The notes beneath the pieces were generated by a model, which did not search any database, was not told the origin of the DNA, and worked only from the letters and a program-made list of their open reading frames with translations. Both the position numbers and the translations under genes were made by a program. DNA of 64,000 nucleotides from Leptospira kobayashii (lineage in GTDB: Bacteria; Spirochaetota; Leptospiria; Leptospirales; Leptospiraceae). Shown here one piece after another: positions 1-9,183 of the stretch (within the stretch, counting starts at the first letter, position 1; each line of letters opens with the position of its first letter). The stretch lies in the NCBI RefSeq assembly GCF_003114835.2, contig NZ_AP025028.1, forward strand, positions 3,252,001 through 3,316,000. The letters run 5' to 3'.

Positions 1-643
1 GCTCATACTCAACCTTTGCGGTAAAAGTAGCATCCGCATCCGTTTGTAATGCTTTTGCTTTGGAAGCCATCTGCCACTGCACAAGATATTCAGTTGTTTT
101 GGGGAATACAAAACCAGCCACCCTAACCCAAGTTTTACGATAAATTCTTTCTCTGGTTTTAATCCAAACAATGGACTTTCCCGATTCAAAAACATCATTT
201 GTAAAAACACATAGTACGACAACATCAGGTTGAATCCTGTCCTTCAATTGACGAAATAAATTCAGACTGTCTTTGGGTGCATAACCGATGATGCCCGCAT
301 TTACCAATTCATAATCATAACCTTGTGAACGAAGTTTTTCTTCCACAAGGCGAACCATAGAGTCCTTCTCTTCCACCCCAATCCCGAAAACAAAGGAATC
401 TCCGAGCATAAGAACCCGTTTTTTCTTTTTAGCGGGAAGTTCCGGATTTCGAATTCCAAGAGAATTGGATTTGGTTAGATATACATAATCGGAGCTGACG
501 GAGATAAACTCGGTATTCACCGGAAGTTTGACTACATTTTCCTTCTTGGTAAGATCCAATATCCAAAAAGCGAAAAAGTCCAAAGCTCGAAAAGAGAAAA
601 ATAGAATTAAGATTAAAACAAAATAGAAGAATGTTTTTTTCAT
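1..643 (-). CDS. SGNH/GDSL-type hydrolase, 3' end cut by window edge
   Basis: The frame is open from the ATG at 643 to the window edge, giving 214 codons. The N-terminus has a hydrophobic stretch (about residues 4-28) that looks like a signal anchor. A MLGDSFVFGIGV block at about residues 78-89 is the GDS block I of SGNH/GDSL esterases and acyltransferases, and a later FTNDVFE segment fits the GxND block III. The catalytic Asp-His pair would lie beyond the cut end. Substrate cannot be told; in Leptospira such proteins are often near envelope genes. The start codon sits directly after the T-tract of the cox operon terminator, so it either has its own promoter or is reached by readthrough. Confidence 0.7.
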   Translation of the reverse strand, partial: MKKTFFYFVLILILFFSFRALDFFAFWILDLTKKENVVKLPVNTEFISVSSDYVYLTKSNSLGIRNPELPAKKKKRVLMLGDSFVFGIGVEEKDSMVRLVEEKLRSQGYDYELVNAGIIGYAPKDSLNLFRQLKDRIQPDVVVLCVFTNDVFESGKSIVWIKTRERIYRKTWVRVAGFVFPKTTEYLVQWQMASKAKALQTDADATFTAKVEYE

Positions 644-671
644 AAAAAAAACCCCACCGAAGAGTGAGGTT
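644..671 (-). terminator. Rho-independent terminator of the cox operon
   Basis: On the minus strand AACCTCAC pairs with GTGGGGTT (8 bp including one U-G wobble) around a six-base loop TCTTCG, followed by eight T. On the plus strand the same stem would have a C-A mismatch, so the element is oriented for the minus-strand operon. It lies about 55 bases past the stop of the subunit IV gene. Confidence 0.8.
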
Positions 672-725
672 CATTGTTTTTATTTTCCCGCATAAACGCG
701 AGAAAATAATCTATTAGAGTTTGTT

Positions 726-1319
726 TTACTTTCCTTCGAAACCGAAGACAGGAAGCAATCGGGAAGCGATATCTCCTGCAGTAAAAGCGAAGAGTAATGC
801 CAAGAAAGCAAATGCGGAAAGAAAGATCACACGGTTGAGCATGTTATCATACTTTAAGTGCATAAAGTAAGCCAATACAAAGAAAGCTTTGCAAGTAGCC
901 ACGCCCATAGCAACGATCATGTTCAATTTGCCCAAATCGTATTGAGCCACCCAAACAGTGATGAATGTTCCCAAAAACAAAGCGAGTAGAACATAAATAT
1001 ATGTCTTGATAGAAATCACATGATGTTCGTGTTCTTCTTCTTCACCACCGTCTCCGTCTTCCACCCACATGGATGCGGAAGCGTGATCTTCCTGGTGTGC
1101 TTCTTCTCCGGTTACAAATTTAAGAAGTTTGTTATCTTTATTTTCTTCTTTGAATTTTGTAACTCGATCCGTTTGAAAAAATTGAGAAAACCAATTCACG
1201 ATGAAAGCAAGCACGGTTGTCTTTGCAATCACCGGAGCAAATACACCAAATCCTAAAAGTGGAGTGGCCACCGCAGCAAATGCGATGAACCAAAGGCTAT
1301 AATTAATTACGTATTCCAT
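726..1319 (-). CDS. coxD: Cytochrome c oxidase subunit IV (COX4_pro type)
   Basis: This 197-aa membrane protein is the last gene of the cox operon. The C-terminal half (about residues 100-190) has three hydrophobic helices, including a CKAFFVLAYFMHLKYD segment typical of the prokaryotic subunit IV family (caa3/bo3 accessory subunit, inner membrane). The N-terminal part carries an additional hydrophobic region and a charged acidic/His-rich linker (about residues 60-100), which makes it longer than the usual ~100-aa member. It starts 13 bases after subunit III. Its role is thought to be assembly or stability of the oxidase; this is family knowledge, not visible here. Confidence 0.85.
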   Translation of the reverse strand: MEYVINYSLWFIAFAAVATPLLGFGVFAPVIAKTTVLAFIVNWFSQFFQTDRVTKFKEENKDNKLLKFVTGEEAHQEDHASASMWVEDGDGGEEEEHEHHVISIKTYIYVLLALFLGTFITVWVAQYDLGKLNMIVAMGVATCKAFFVLAYFMHLKYDNMLNRVIFLSAFAFLALLFAFTAGDIASRLLPVFGFEGK

Positions 1320-1332
1320 TCTGTTTCGTCCT

Positions 1333-2106
1333 TTATCCGACTAAGTAGAGTAATGGGAAGAGGTAAATCCATACCAAATCCACAACGTGCCAGAAAAGAC
1401 CGACGCCTTCCACTGGAGTGTAGTATTCAGGACCTACTTTTCTTCGAAGAGTTTTGATCAAAATCCAGAAAATCATAAGAGCTCCCACAACAACGTGAAC
1501 CCCGTGAAGACCGGTCATGATAAAATAAAATCCGTAAAACATTTCCCATTTCGGGCGGGAGATCACAGCTTGCAAGCGAGCAGCTTCTTCTTCGGAAACA
1601 TGATTTTCATGACGAAGTTTTTCCGATTTCAGAAGAGCTCCGATCTTTGTTTCGCAATCCGCTCTGTTACCACCGGTTCCGCAAGTAGGATCTACAAGCG
1701 AAAATTTGCCTGGAACGGTTCCTACATGAAACTTGTGAGTGTATTCAAAGTATTTGATTACCATGAACGCTGCTGCACAAGCGATTGTAAGAATCAGCAT
1801 AATCGATGCGATCTTATGCAATCCCCGTTGTACGAAGTTGATTGCCGCAGCCATCGTAAAGGAACTGATGAGAAGGACAACCGTGTTGACCGCACCCATT
1901 TTCCAATCGAGGGTATGAGAACCGTTTTTAAAGACGGCCGGATAAAGAGAATGGTAGATCAGGTAGCCTACGAATAGACCACCGAACATAAGAATCTCTG
2001 TGCATAAGAACAACCAAATACCTTGCTTAGAGGAAGCGTATTGGTGCTCAGCACTCTTAAAGTGGTGCTGATGATGGAATTCACTTGTTGAACTAACGGA
2101 AGTCAT
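1333..2106 (-). CDS. ctaE: Cytochrome c oxidase subunit III
   Basis: A 257-aa polytopic membrane protein with the subunit III pattern: [13 protein letters not shown] near the N-terminus, [10 protein letters not shown] in the middle and a C-terminal [22 protein letters not shown] end (here [14 protein letters not shown]). A soluble Cys- and charge-rich insertion at about residues 125-185 separates the helices, longer than in most homologues. Its start overlaps the end of subunit I by 14 bases, implying coupled translation. It has no redox centre and supports proton uptake and stability of subunit I. Confidence 0.93.
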   Translation of the reverse strand: MTSVSSTSEFHHQHHFKSAEHQYASSKQGIWLFLCTEILMFGGLFVGYLIYHSLYPAVFKNGSHTLDWKMGAVNTVVLLISSFTMAAAINFVQRGLHKIASIMLILTIACAAAFMVIKYFEYTHKFHVGTVPGKFSLVDPTCGTGGNRADCETKIGALLKSEKLRHENHVSEEEAARLQAVISRPKWEMFYGFYFIMTGLHGVHVVVGALMIFWILIKTLRRKVGPEYYTPVEGVGLFWHVVDLVWIYLFPLLYLVG

Positions 2107-3709
2107 ATGGCCCTGCAGTTACTGTTGGTGTTTCAATAAAATTTTCGTGTGGAGGAGGAGAAGAAGTTTGCCATTCGAGAGTTTTTGCTCCCCAAGGATT
2201 GTCTCCGGATTTTGGTCCTTTTAGAAGACCGTGAATCAATGTGATTAGAATCACAACGAATCCGCTTCCGATCAACCAAGAACCAACTGTAGAAATTTGG
2301 TTTAGGTTTGTGTATTCGGGAAGATAGTCAAAATAACGTCTTGGCATTCCCATTGCACCCAATACGAATTGAGGGAAGAATGTTACGTTGAATCCGGTGA
2401 AGATCAAAACCCAGGAAATCCTTCCGCCTAAATCGGATGTCATTTTTCCAAACATCTTAGGGAACCAGTAAAGAATCCCACCGTTTAATGCCATCAAAGT
2501 TCCCCCCACCATCACATAGTGGAAGTGAGCTACCACGAAGTAAGTATCGTGAAAGTGAACGTCCATACCGGTAGAAGCAAGGAAAACTCCCGTCAAACCG
2601 CCGATGGTAAATAAGAACATAAACCCGATTGCATAAAGCATTGGAGCTTCAAAACTGATCGTTCCGCGATACATCGTGGAAAGCCAGTTGAAAAGTTTGA
2701 TCGCCGTCGGAACCCCGACAAACATAGTGATGATGGAGAATATGATCCCTGCCAAAGTAGACTGACCGGAAACAAACATATGATGTCCCCAAACCAAAAA
2801 GGATACTGCAGCGATCGCAACGGAAGAATAAGCAATCGCACGGTATCCGAAAATCGTCTTTTTGGAAAATGCAGTTACTAGTTCGGAAATGATACCCATC
2901 GCCGGAAGAATCATGATATAAACCGCAGGGTGAGAGTAGAACCAGAAGAAGTGTTGGAATAAAACAGGATCTCCGCCTAAGTCCGGATCAAAAATCCCGA
3001 TTCCTATCACTTTTTCCGCAGCAATCAACATAAGAGTGATCGCAAGGATTGGTGTTGCAAGAATTTGGATGATAGAAGTGGAATAAAGTGCCCAAACCAT
3101 AAGTGGAATGCGATCCATTGTCATCCCCGGAGCTCTTAGCTTGTGGGTAGTAACAATGAAATTGAGTCCGGTCAAAATGGAAGAAAATCCCATCGTGAAA
3201 GCACCCATTACCAAAAAGATCACACCGCTAGATGTTTTCGATGTCGAGTACGGAGTGTAAAACGTCCAACCGGTATCCACTTGATTATAAATCATAGAAG
3301 TTGCAGCAAGTGCCGCTCCCGCTAGGAAAATATAATAAGAAGCAAGGTTTAATCTAGGGAAGGCAACGTCTTTTGCGCCCAATTGGATGGGTAGAACGAA
3401 GTTTCCTAGAAAGGCGGGAATTCCGGGAATAATTACCATGAATACCATGATGGCACCGTGGAAGGTCATGAACTTATTATAAGTATCAGGATCCAAAAGA
3501 GGAGTTGCACCGAATTTTGCGAGGTGCAAACGAATTCCCAAAGCGAAAAAACCACCCAATGCGAAAGTAACAATGATAGTGATGAAATACATCAAACCGA
3601 TTCGTTTATGGTCTTTCGTAGTGAGCCAAGACCAGATTCCTGATTGATGGTTCAGATAATGATGATCAGTGGAGTGATCATGTGCTGTGTTTGTATGTGC
3701 TGAGCTCAT
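2093..3709 (-). CDS. ctaD: Cytochrome c oxidase subunit I, A2-type heme-copper oxidase
   Basis: A 538-aa catalytic subunit with about 12 membrane helices. It reduces O2 to water at the heme a3-CuB site and pumps protons. Visible signature blocks are [10 protein letters not shown] (heme ligand region), WGHHMFVSG (CuB histidines) and [14 protein letters not shown] (heme a and a3 histidines). The helix VI motif is [12 protein letters not shown]: the Glu of the GHPEV motif of A1 oxidases is absent and a YSHPxV motif is present, the mark of A2-family enzymes. The start has a strong AAGGAGA ribosome site about six bases upstream. It lies between subunits II and III in the operon. Confidence 0.96.
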   Translation of the reverse strand: MSSAHTNTAHDHSTDHHYLNHQSGIWSWLTTKDHKRIGLMYFITIIVTFALGGFFALGIRLHLAKFGATPLLDPDTYNKFMTFHGAIMVFMVIIPGIPAFLGNFVLPIQLGAKDVAFPRLNLASYYIFLAGAALAATSMIYNQVDTGWTFYTPYSTSKTSSGVIFLVMGAFTMGFSSILTGLNFIVTTHKLRAPGMTMDRIPLMVWALYSTSIIQILATPILAITLMLIAAEKVIGIGIFDPDLGGDPVLFQHFFWFYSHPAVYIMILPAMGIISELVTAFSKKTIFGYRAIAYSSVAIAAVSFLVWGHHMFVSGQSTLAGIIFSIITMFVGVPTAIKLFNWLSTMYRGTISFEAPMLYAIGFMFLFTIGGLTGVFLASTGMDVHFHDTYFVVAHFHYVMVGGTLMALNGGILYWFPKMFGKMTSDLGGRISWVLIFTGFNVTFFPQFVLGAMGMPRRYFDYLPEYTNLNQISTVGSWLIGSGFVVILITLIHGLLKGPKSGDNPWGAKTLEWQTSSPPPHENFIETPTVTAGPYDFR

Positions 3710-3719
3710 ATCCGTCTCC

Positions 3720-4685
3720 TTATTTTATAGTTTTGATGTATTCGATTAAATTTTCGACGTCTTCATCGGAAAGTTGCCCTTGAAATACCGGCATCGCTGG
3801 AGCATAGCCCTCTACGATTTTTGCAGTAGATACAAGAATAGATTCACGAAGGTAAGTTTCGTCCGCCTTAGCACCGGATCCGTCTGCAAACTTTTTAGAA
3901 CTTCCGAAAAGACCTTTCATGGATGGACCCACGATTCTGCTTCCGTCTAAGGAATGGCAACTAGCGCAAGCTTTCTGTGCAAACAAAGTTTTACCTTTGT
4001 CAGCCGGAGTGTCTGCGCCTTTTTTCTCGGCATGGAACCAAGCAGCAAACTCATCCGCAGGAAGTGCTTTGATCGTAATCAACATTCCGGAGTGTTTGGT
4101 TCCGCAATACTCAGTACAGAAAACAACGAAAGTTCCCGGTTCTTTTGGTTCAAACCATATTTGAGTGTACTTTCCCGGAACAGCATCTTGTTTCACGCGG
4201 AAAGCAGGAACAAAGAAACTATGAATGACATCTTTAGAAGTGAGAATGATCTTTGTGGCTTTTCCCGCAGGTACAATCAGAGGATCATTCGCAGAACTGT
4301 AGAATTCTTTACCGTTTGCGTAACGGTAAGTCCATGCCCACTGCTCTGCAGTTACATGGATCTCCGTTGCGATATCCTCAGGCGGAGTGCGAAGTTTTTC
4401 GAAGATGACCATACCCCAGTAAAATATCCCGACCATGATCACGAGAGGGATAAAAGACCATAAAAATTCTGCAAAATTATTATGAGTAATGTAGGCAGAC
4501 TTTTGGTCGACAGAGGTGCGTTTGAACTTGATGAGGAACCAAGTCATTCCTCCCACCAAGATCACAAAAGAAACGAGACTCGATACGAGCAGAAACGCGT
4601 AAAGAAGATCTACTTCTTTTGCGATTTCCGTAGCCTGTATTGGCATGAACGACGAGGTCGCTGGGAAGGCGGTAAACCAAGACAT
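3720..4685 (-). CDS. ctaC: Cytochrome c oxidase subunit II with fused cytochrome c (caa3 type)
   Basis: This 321-aa protein has two N-terminal membrane helices (about residues 25-50 and 70-95), then a periplasmic CuA cupredoxin domain with [13 protein letters not shown], which supplies the Cys, Glu, His and Met ligands. A C-terminal cytochrome c domain follows, with CASCH at about residue 240 for covalent heme and a MPVF methionine as likely axial ligand. The fusion defines a caa3 oxidase and removes the need for a separate soluble donor at the last step. The start abuts the SCO stop codon with no gap. Confidence 0.95.
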   Translation of the reverse strand: MSWFTAFPATSSFMPIQATEIAKEVDLLYAFLLVSSLVSFVILVGGMTWFLIKFKRTSVDQKSAYITHNNFAEFLWSFIPLVIMVGIFYWGMVIFEKLRTPPEDIATEIHVTAEQWAWTYRYANGKEFYSSANDPLIVPAGKATKIILTSKDVIHSFFVPAFRVKQDAVPGKYTQIWFEPKEPGTFVVFCTEYCGTKHSGMLITIKALPADEFAAWFHAEKKGADTPADKGKTLFAQKACASCHSLDGSRIVGPSMKGLFGSSKKFADGSGAKADETYLRESILVSTAKIVEGYAPAMPVFQGQLSDEDVENLIEYIKTIK

Positions 4686-5531
4686 TTACATGACTCCTTG
4701 ACGGTGATTATTTTTTGTTTTTCGCCAGTTTATGAATAAAAACGAGCCCAAGATCAGGAGTGTAACACCCCCGCCCATTTGCATTATCCTGTAAGCGTAT
4801 ATCGTATATTTATTTTTGTATGGGTCAAATTGAAAGCAAAATAAAGCAAACTTGTCTGCAAAACTCCCAATCTTACCATCAGCTGCCTCAAGAAAGGCTA
4901 ACTTCAGGTCTCTTTCCGAAAGCTGGATGCCTTGGAAGATACGAGAAACCTTTCCCTCGGGTGTAAATACATATACTCCGCTTGCATGAATGAACTGTTT
5001 GGCTGTTTCATCCCAAGTATAGCGAAATTCTAATTGTTTCATTAATGCGGCGATGGATTCGCTTTTGCCAGTTAACAGATGAAAGCCTGTCTCCACCCCG
5101 GGACGATCATATTCTTGAACATATGCTCGTTTTTTCGGCGCGGAAATCTCTTCCGTTTCTCTGGGATCAATCGACACTGCGATGTATTGGAACTCTTTTC
5201 CCGCAGTCCAATCCAAACGTTTCAAGCCCTTCATCACTCCGTTCATATGATGATTGCAAAGTGTAGGACATTTGAAATAAACAGGAGAAAAAAGAACCGG
5301 TTTGCCTTTTTTGAAATAATCGGACAAAAGGACTTCTTTTCCTTCTTCGTTTATAAATGGAATGTGGAAATCGATTTGTTTTCCGGTTACATCCGAAATC
5401 CCAATTTCAGAAAGTTCTTTGGGAAGTTTGTTCTCTTTTGTCAGATTGGAATGAGGGTCATAGGCCCACAAAACCGTAGGCAAAACCCAGGCAAAGTAGA
5501 GAAGATAAAGTGCGGATTTGGAAAATAACAC
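4686..5531 (-). CDS. SCO1/SenC family copper chaperone for oxidase CuA assembly
   Basis: This 281-aa protein starts at a GTG; no other start fits upstream of the signal sequence (about residues 1-23). The thioredoxin-like domain has KCPTLC with the copper-binding cysteines at residues 88 and 92 and the distal His in FIHASG. A C-terminal membrane helix (about residues 255-272) anchors it, which is an extra compared with the shortest SCO proteins. SCO proteins deliver copper to subunit II, matching its place immediately before that gene. Confidence 0.9.
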   Translation of the reverse strand: MLFSKSALYLLYFAWVLPTVLWAYDPHSNLTKENKLPKELSEIGISDVTGKQIDFHIPFINEEGKEVLLSDYFKKGKPVLFSPVYFKCPTLCNHHMNGVMKGLKRLDWTAGKEFQYIAVSIDPRETEEISAPKKRAYVQEYDRPGVETGFHLLTGKSESIAALMKQLEFRYTWDETAKQFIHASGVYVFTPEGKVSRIFQGIQLSERDLKLAFLEAADGKIGSFADKFALFCFQFDPYKNKYTIYAYRIMQMGGGVTLLILGSFLFINWRKTKNNHRQGVM

Positions 5532-5555
5532 GAGTGTTTTTGCTGAATTCCGGTG

Positions 5556-5708
5556 TTATTTGGAATGGCTCGAAGGTGTCCCTTGTCCTGGGTTATCAGG
5601 AGTGCCCGGGTGAACAAAGGAGATATAGGCAAAGAAAACAAGGTTAAAAACGAGTGTCACAAGAAAAGTCAAGTATCCACTTCTGTTATAGAGGTCTTGG
5701 TTGTTCAT
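5556..5708 (-). CDS. Small single-helix membrane protein leading the cox operon
   Basis: A 50-aa ORF opens the operon. It begins MNNQDLYNRSGYLTF, has one membrane helix (about residues 12-32) and a Pro/Gly/Ser-rich tail ending in SHSK. An AGGA ribosome site lies about nine bases before the ATG, and the ORF ends 24 bases before the SCO gene. Size, topology and position suggest a small oxidase subunit or assembly factor; I do not recognise a named family. Confidence rests on the ribosome site, the reading frame and the operon position. Confidence 0.65.
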   Translation of the reverse strand: MNNQDLYNRSGYLTFLVTLVFNLVFFAYISFVHPGTPDNPGQGTPSSHSK

Positions 5709-5728
5709 ATAAATAGTTCCTGTCTAAG

Positions 5729-5758
5729 ACTATAAATGAAATCGGTTTAAATCTCCAA
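5729..5758 (-). promoter_or_regulatory. Candidate sigma-70-type promoter of the cox operon
   Basis: On the minus strand TTGGAG and TATAGT are separated by 18 bases, ending about 20 bases before the start of the 50-aa protein gene. The -10 box matches 5 of 6 consensus positions, the -35 box 4 of 6. It sits in the divergent gap between the cox and ctaA genes. Confidence 0.35.
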
Positions 5759-5834
5759 CAATTTTTAGATTTACTTTGATTAAATTTATTTTCCTGACAA
5801 TCCAGTCTTCAATCCTGGAGGAAACAGACTGAAG

Positions 5835-6734
5835 ATGAAAATACAAAAAATATACACCGCCCTCTCCGTCTTAATCCTCTTCAATATGATCTACGGACCG
5901 CTTGTGCGAGCCACGGATTCAGGTCTTGCTTGTCCCGATTGGCCTTTGTGCAACGGGCAATTTGTACCTACCTGGACTTTTCATATCTTTATGGAAGTAG
6001 GACACCGGTATTATTCGGGTATTTTAGGGATACTGATCTTTGCCGCATTGATATTCGTTCTCAAAAACAAAGAACATAGAAAGAATTATGCGATCCCTGC
6101 GACATTATCCCTTATTTTTCTTATTTCCCAAGTGACTTTGGGTGCGTTAACGGTAACAAAACTTCTTCACCCAACTACGGTTAACCTTCATTTGATCAAT
6201 GCGGTTTTGCTTCTCACTACATGCCTGACGATTGCATTGCAAGCAAAGGAAGAAGGTAAATCTGTTTTTCACGCAAAGCCTGAAGCACGGCTTTTATTCG
6301 TACTGATCCTAGCTTTTGTTCTATACCAACTCTTTCTGGGAGGAAAAGTGAGTTCCCATTATGCAGGACTTGCCTGCCCCGATTTTCCTACCTGTTTCGG
6401 AGAATGGATTCCCAAGATGCACGGCACGATCAGATTCCAAATGGAACACAGAATATTCGGATACATCACTGCACTTCTGATCCTGGGAACGACCGCCTAT
6501 TCCATCTTCCGATTGGAAGATACAAAAGTGAAGTTTTATCTGAAAGCAGCGTCCTATCTGATCATTTTACAGATATTAGTTGGTGCGCTAAACGTTCTTT
6601 ATCAGCTGCCAAAGCTTCTGACCGGGTTTCATACATTAAACGGAGTTTTTGTTTTTACCGCATGTTATATCGCCAGTTTCCACCAGTTTCGAAAAAGCGA
6701 AACCGGATCTGAGAAAGTAGACTATCATGCTTAA
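5835..6734 (+). CDS. ctaA: Heme A synthase (COX15/CtaA)
   Basis: A 299-aa membrane protein with about eight helices and the two-fold repeat of Cta[18 protein letters not shown] near residue 25 and [16 protein letters not shown] near residue 180, each with a Cys pair. Histidines in [23 protein letters not shown] and HTLNGV are the expected heme ligands. It converts heme O to heme A for the oxidase encoded divergently. A GGAGG site lies 13 bases before the ATG, in the loop of a CAGTCT/AGACTG inverted repeat, so translation may be partly structure-controlled. It overlaps ctaB by eight bases. Confidence 0.93.
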   Translation: MKIQKIYTALSVLILFNMIYGPLVRATDSGLACPDWPLCNGQFVPTWTFHIFMEVGHRYYSGILGILIFAALIFVLKNKEHRKNYAIPATLSLIFLISQVTLGALTVTKLLHPTTVNLHLINAVLLLTTCLTIALQAKEEGKSVFHAKPEARLLFVLILAFVLYQLFLGGKVSSHYAGLACPDFPTCFGEWIPKMHGTIRFQMEHRIFGYITALLILGTTAYSIFRLEDTKVKFYLKAASYLIILQILVGALNVLYQLPKLLTGFHTLNGVFVFTACYIASFHQFRKSETGSEKVDYHA

Positions 6735-7581
6735 AACCTGGAACCAACTCACCAAACCAAGGGTCACGATCCTTGTGCTCGCAACTGTTTTTCCGGGCCT
6801 TTATCTGGGAACGGAGGGAACACCTTCCCTTTCCTTGACACTAGTCACAATGCTCGGAACCTATCTGATGAGTTCCGCATCCTTCATATTCAATCAATAC
6901 ATCGAATGGGAAAAAGACGCCGTGATGTACAGAACGAAAAAAAGACCGATCCCGGAAGGAATCATCACTCCCAAGACGGCACTCTTTTTGGGAACAGTGA
7001 TTATGCTTCTTGCTTTCGGGATATTGCATTATTATGTAAATCTTCTCACAGCCATTTGTGCTTGGGCCGCATTATTACTTTATGTATTTCTTTACACTCT
7101 TTGGTTGAAACCCAGGACGGAACAAAATGTTGTGATCGGGGGAATTTCCGGCTGCATAGGACCTTTGATCGGTTATGCGGCGGTCTCAAATTCTCTTCCA
7201 TTACCTGCATGGGTTTTATTTTTAATGATCTTTCTCTGGACACCTGCGCATTTCTGGGCTTTGGCGATTTTCCTTAAAAAAGATTATGAATTCGCTGGGA
7301 TTCCCATGATGCCTGTGGTTTCCGGCGTAGATAAAACAGTGAAGCAGATTTTCTTATATTCCATCGCCTATTCGGTTACGGTTCTGGGATTCTATTTTGC
7401 AGAAGATAGAATGGGAATGATTTATCTTACTTCGGCGATACTGCTGACTATTTTGTTTTTGAGCTTCGCCTATAAATTATTGCAGATCAAAGAAGCGGTT
7501 TTTGCTAAAAAGTTTTTCTTTTTCAGCATACTTCACCTTTTCCTTGTGAGCATTGCCATTGTAGTCGATTCCAGAATTTAG
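6727..7581 (+). CDS. ctaB: Protoheme IX farnesyltransferase (heme O synthase)
   Basis: A 284-aa UbiA-family prenyltransferase with about nine helices. The first Asp-rich motif appears as [19 protein letters not shown] (about residues 57-75), matching the NxxxDxxxDxxMxRTxxRP pattern with an E for the first Asp, and [14 protein letters not shown] is the second conserved loop. It transfers a farnesyl group to heme B, giving heme O, the substrate for CtaA. Start overlaps the ctaA stop, so the two are translationally coupled. Confidence 0.94.
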   Translation: MLKTWNQLTKPRVTILVLATVFPGLYLGTEGTPSLSLTLVTMLGTYLMSSASFIFNQYIEWEKDAVMYRTKKRPIPEGIITPKTALFLGTVIMLLAFGILHYYVNLLTAICAWAALLLYVFLYTLWLKPRTEQNVVIGGISGCIGPLIGYAAVSNSLPLPAWVLFLMIFLWTPAHFWALAIFLKKDYEFAGIPMMPVVSGVDKTVKQIFLYSIAYSVTVLGFYFAEDRMGMIYLTSAILLTILFLSFAYKLLQIKEAVFAKKFFFFSILHLFLVSIAIVVDSRI

Positions 7582-7629
7582 ATAATTTTTTGATTGCAGA
7601 GAGATATAAAAATACCCAAACTTTGCCCC

Positions 7630-8295
7630 ATGGGTATTTTATCTCGTTACTTTTCCACAACTGATCTAACAGAAATCAAACTCGCTGTCCAAGAAGCGGA
7701 GAAAAAAACTTCCGGAGAAATCGTTCCTTATTTTGCGGAAGCCTCTCACCATTACAAAGAATGGAATTGGTTCGGCTCTTTTATCGGAGGCGGATTGGGA
7801 GGATCGGCACTTTTCTTTTTAGACAGATTCGGTTTCAAAGGATGGGACTACGGCGCATTGGATTCAATCGTATTCGTATGGTTAGGTGCTTTTGCCGGAT
7901 TCATTCTTCCTTATTTTCTTTCTTCCCTACGTTTAGCAATTGTTCCGTTCGGTGCAAAAAAATTCTTTGTAAACCTGAAAGCAAAAGAAGCTTTTTTGGA
8001 AGAAGAAGTGTTTCGCACAAACAACAGAACCGGTATTTTGATTTATATTTCTTTGCGGGAAAAAATGGTACGCGTGCTTCCGGACACTGCCATCGCAAAA
8101 ATCGTTCCCCAGTCCGATTGGGAAGAAGCGGTTCGTTTGATTGTGGAAGGAATGAAATCAAAACGCAAAAAAGAAGGAATCGTTGCCTCCATACTTTTTT
8201 GCGGCAATTTGCTTGTTAAGTACGGACTTCAAATCCAAAAAGATGATAAAAACGAAATCTCCGATGAAATCAGAGATGGCGGAACTCAACTTTAG
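7630..8295 (+). CDS. TPM-domain membrane protein
   Basis: I take the ATG at 7630 (221 aa) over an in-frame TTG at 7594 because the domain begins right after MGILSRYFS. The N-terminal third matches the TPM (DUF477) domain: AEKKTSGEIVPYF, then two hydrophobic helices (about residues 45-105) in an insertion, and the second half of the domain with FRTNNRTGILIYISL and VRVLPD. The biochemical role of TPM proteins is unsettled; a plant member acts in photosystem II repair. It is the first of two adjacent TPM genes. No clear ribosome site is visible. Confidence 0.7.
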   Translation: MGILSRYFSTTDLTEIKLAVQEAEKKTSGEIVPYFAEASHHYKEWNWFGSFIGGGLGGSALFFLDRFGFKGWDYGALDSIVFVWLGAFAGFILPYFLSSLRLAIVPFGAKKFFVNLKAKEAFLEEEVFRTNNRTGILIYISLREKMVRVLPDTAIAKIVPQSDWEEAVRLIVEGMKSKRKKEGIVASILFCGNLLVKYGLQIQKDDKNEISDEIRDGGTQL

Positions 8296-8305
8296 GAAAA
8301 AAGAA

Positions 8306-9175
8306 GTGAAAATTTACAGTTTAGTTTTTATATTAGGACTTTCTTATTTTACCAGCTTACAAGCGATAGACGTTCCTGAGTTGTCCAAACGAGTCACGGA
8401 CAAAGCAGGCATTCTTTCCGAAGAAACCATCGTCAATCTGGAAACAAAATTAAAAGCTCAGGAAGCATCCACTTCCAATCAAATTGCAATACTCACCCTT
8501 CCCAGCTTGGAAGGAGAAGCGATCGAAGAAGTTGCCATTCAAGTTTTTGATAAGTGGAAATTGGGTCAAAAATCGAAAAACAACGGAGTATTGTTTTTAA
8601 TCGCACCTACGGAAAGAAAGATGAGAATCGAAGTGGGTCGCGGGTTGGAAGGAGCACTTACGGACGTTCAAGCTTACCGCATCATTCAAAAAGAAATCAA
8701 ACCCAAATTCAAAGCGGGGGATATGAATGCCGGCGTTGAAGCCGGAGTGGATGCAATCATCGGTACGATCTCGGGTGAGTATTCGCCAAGCGAAGATGAT
8801 GTTTCCACAACGGGCAGCGGAGCGGAAAATCATATCGTTTATCTGATTGTAGCAGCTGTTATCCTGTTTGTGGGACTTTTTATGCCTTCTTTGATGGCAG
8901 GAATCGTCACTTATCTATTTACGGTAAGCATTTGGTACCAGGGTTTACTCGGGTTTTTCGAATCGGCTGTCGCGGTTTTTATCACCGTGGCGATCGGGGT
9001 CGGCTATCTTTTGTTAAAGTTGATTTGGCCTAGTAGTGGCGGTGGCTCGGGAGGGGGCTTTTACGGAGGAGGGTATTCTTCGTCGGATGATTCCTGGTCT
9101 TCTTCTAGTTCGGACGACAGTTGGTCCGGAGGCGGAGGTGATTCCGGTGGTGGTGGATCCAGTGGAGATTGGTAG
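8306..9175 (+). CDS. TPM-domain protein, secreted, with Gly/Ser-rich tail (YgcG-like)
   Basis: The GTG at 8306 is preceded by AGGA at about eight bases and gives a clean 20-residue signal peptide (MKIYSLVFILG.. ending SLQA), so I prefer it to upstream in-frame starts; length 289 aa. The TPM domain spans about residues 25-150 (SNQIAILTLPSLEG, LFLIAPTERKMRIEVGRGLEG). Two hydrophobic segments (about 175-245) and a low-complexity Gly/Ser/Asp tail follow, as is usual in this family. Function is unknown. It starts 10 bases after the preceding TPM gene and ends eight bases from a convergent gene, with no terminator seen. Confidence 0.85.
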   Translation: MKIYSLVFILGLSYFTSLQAIDVPELSKRVTDKAGILSEETIVNLETKLKAQEASTSNQIAILTLPSLEGEAIEEVAIQVFDKWKLGQKSKNNGVLFLIAPTERKMRIEVGRGLEGALTDVQAYRIIQKEIKPKFKAGDMNAGVEAGVDAIIGTISGEYSPSEDDVSTTGSGAENHIVYLIVAAVILFVGLFMPSLMAGIVTYLFTVSIWYQGLLGFFESAVAVFITVAIGVGYLLLKLIWPSSGGGSGGGFYGGGYSSSDDSWSSSSSDDSWSGGGGDSGGGGSSGDW

Positions 9176-9183
9176 TGTTTTGT

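Noticed and set aside
1387..1977. 196-aa plus-strand frame inside the subunit III gene
   Set aside because: Shadow of a well-supported oxidase gene; no ribosome site or motif.
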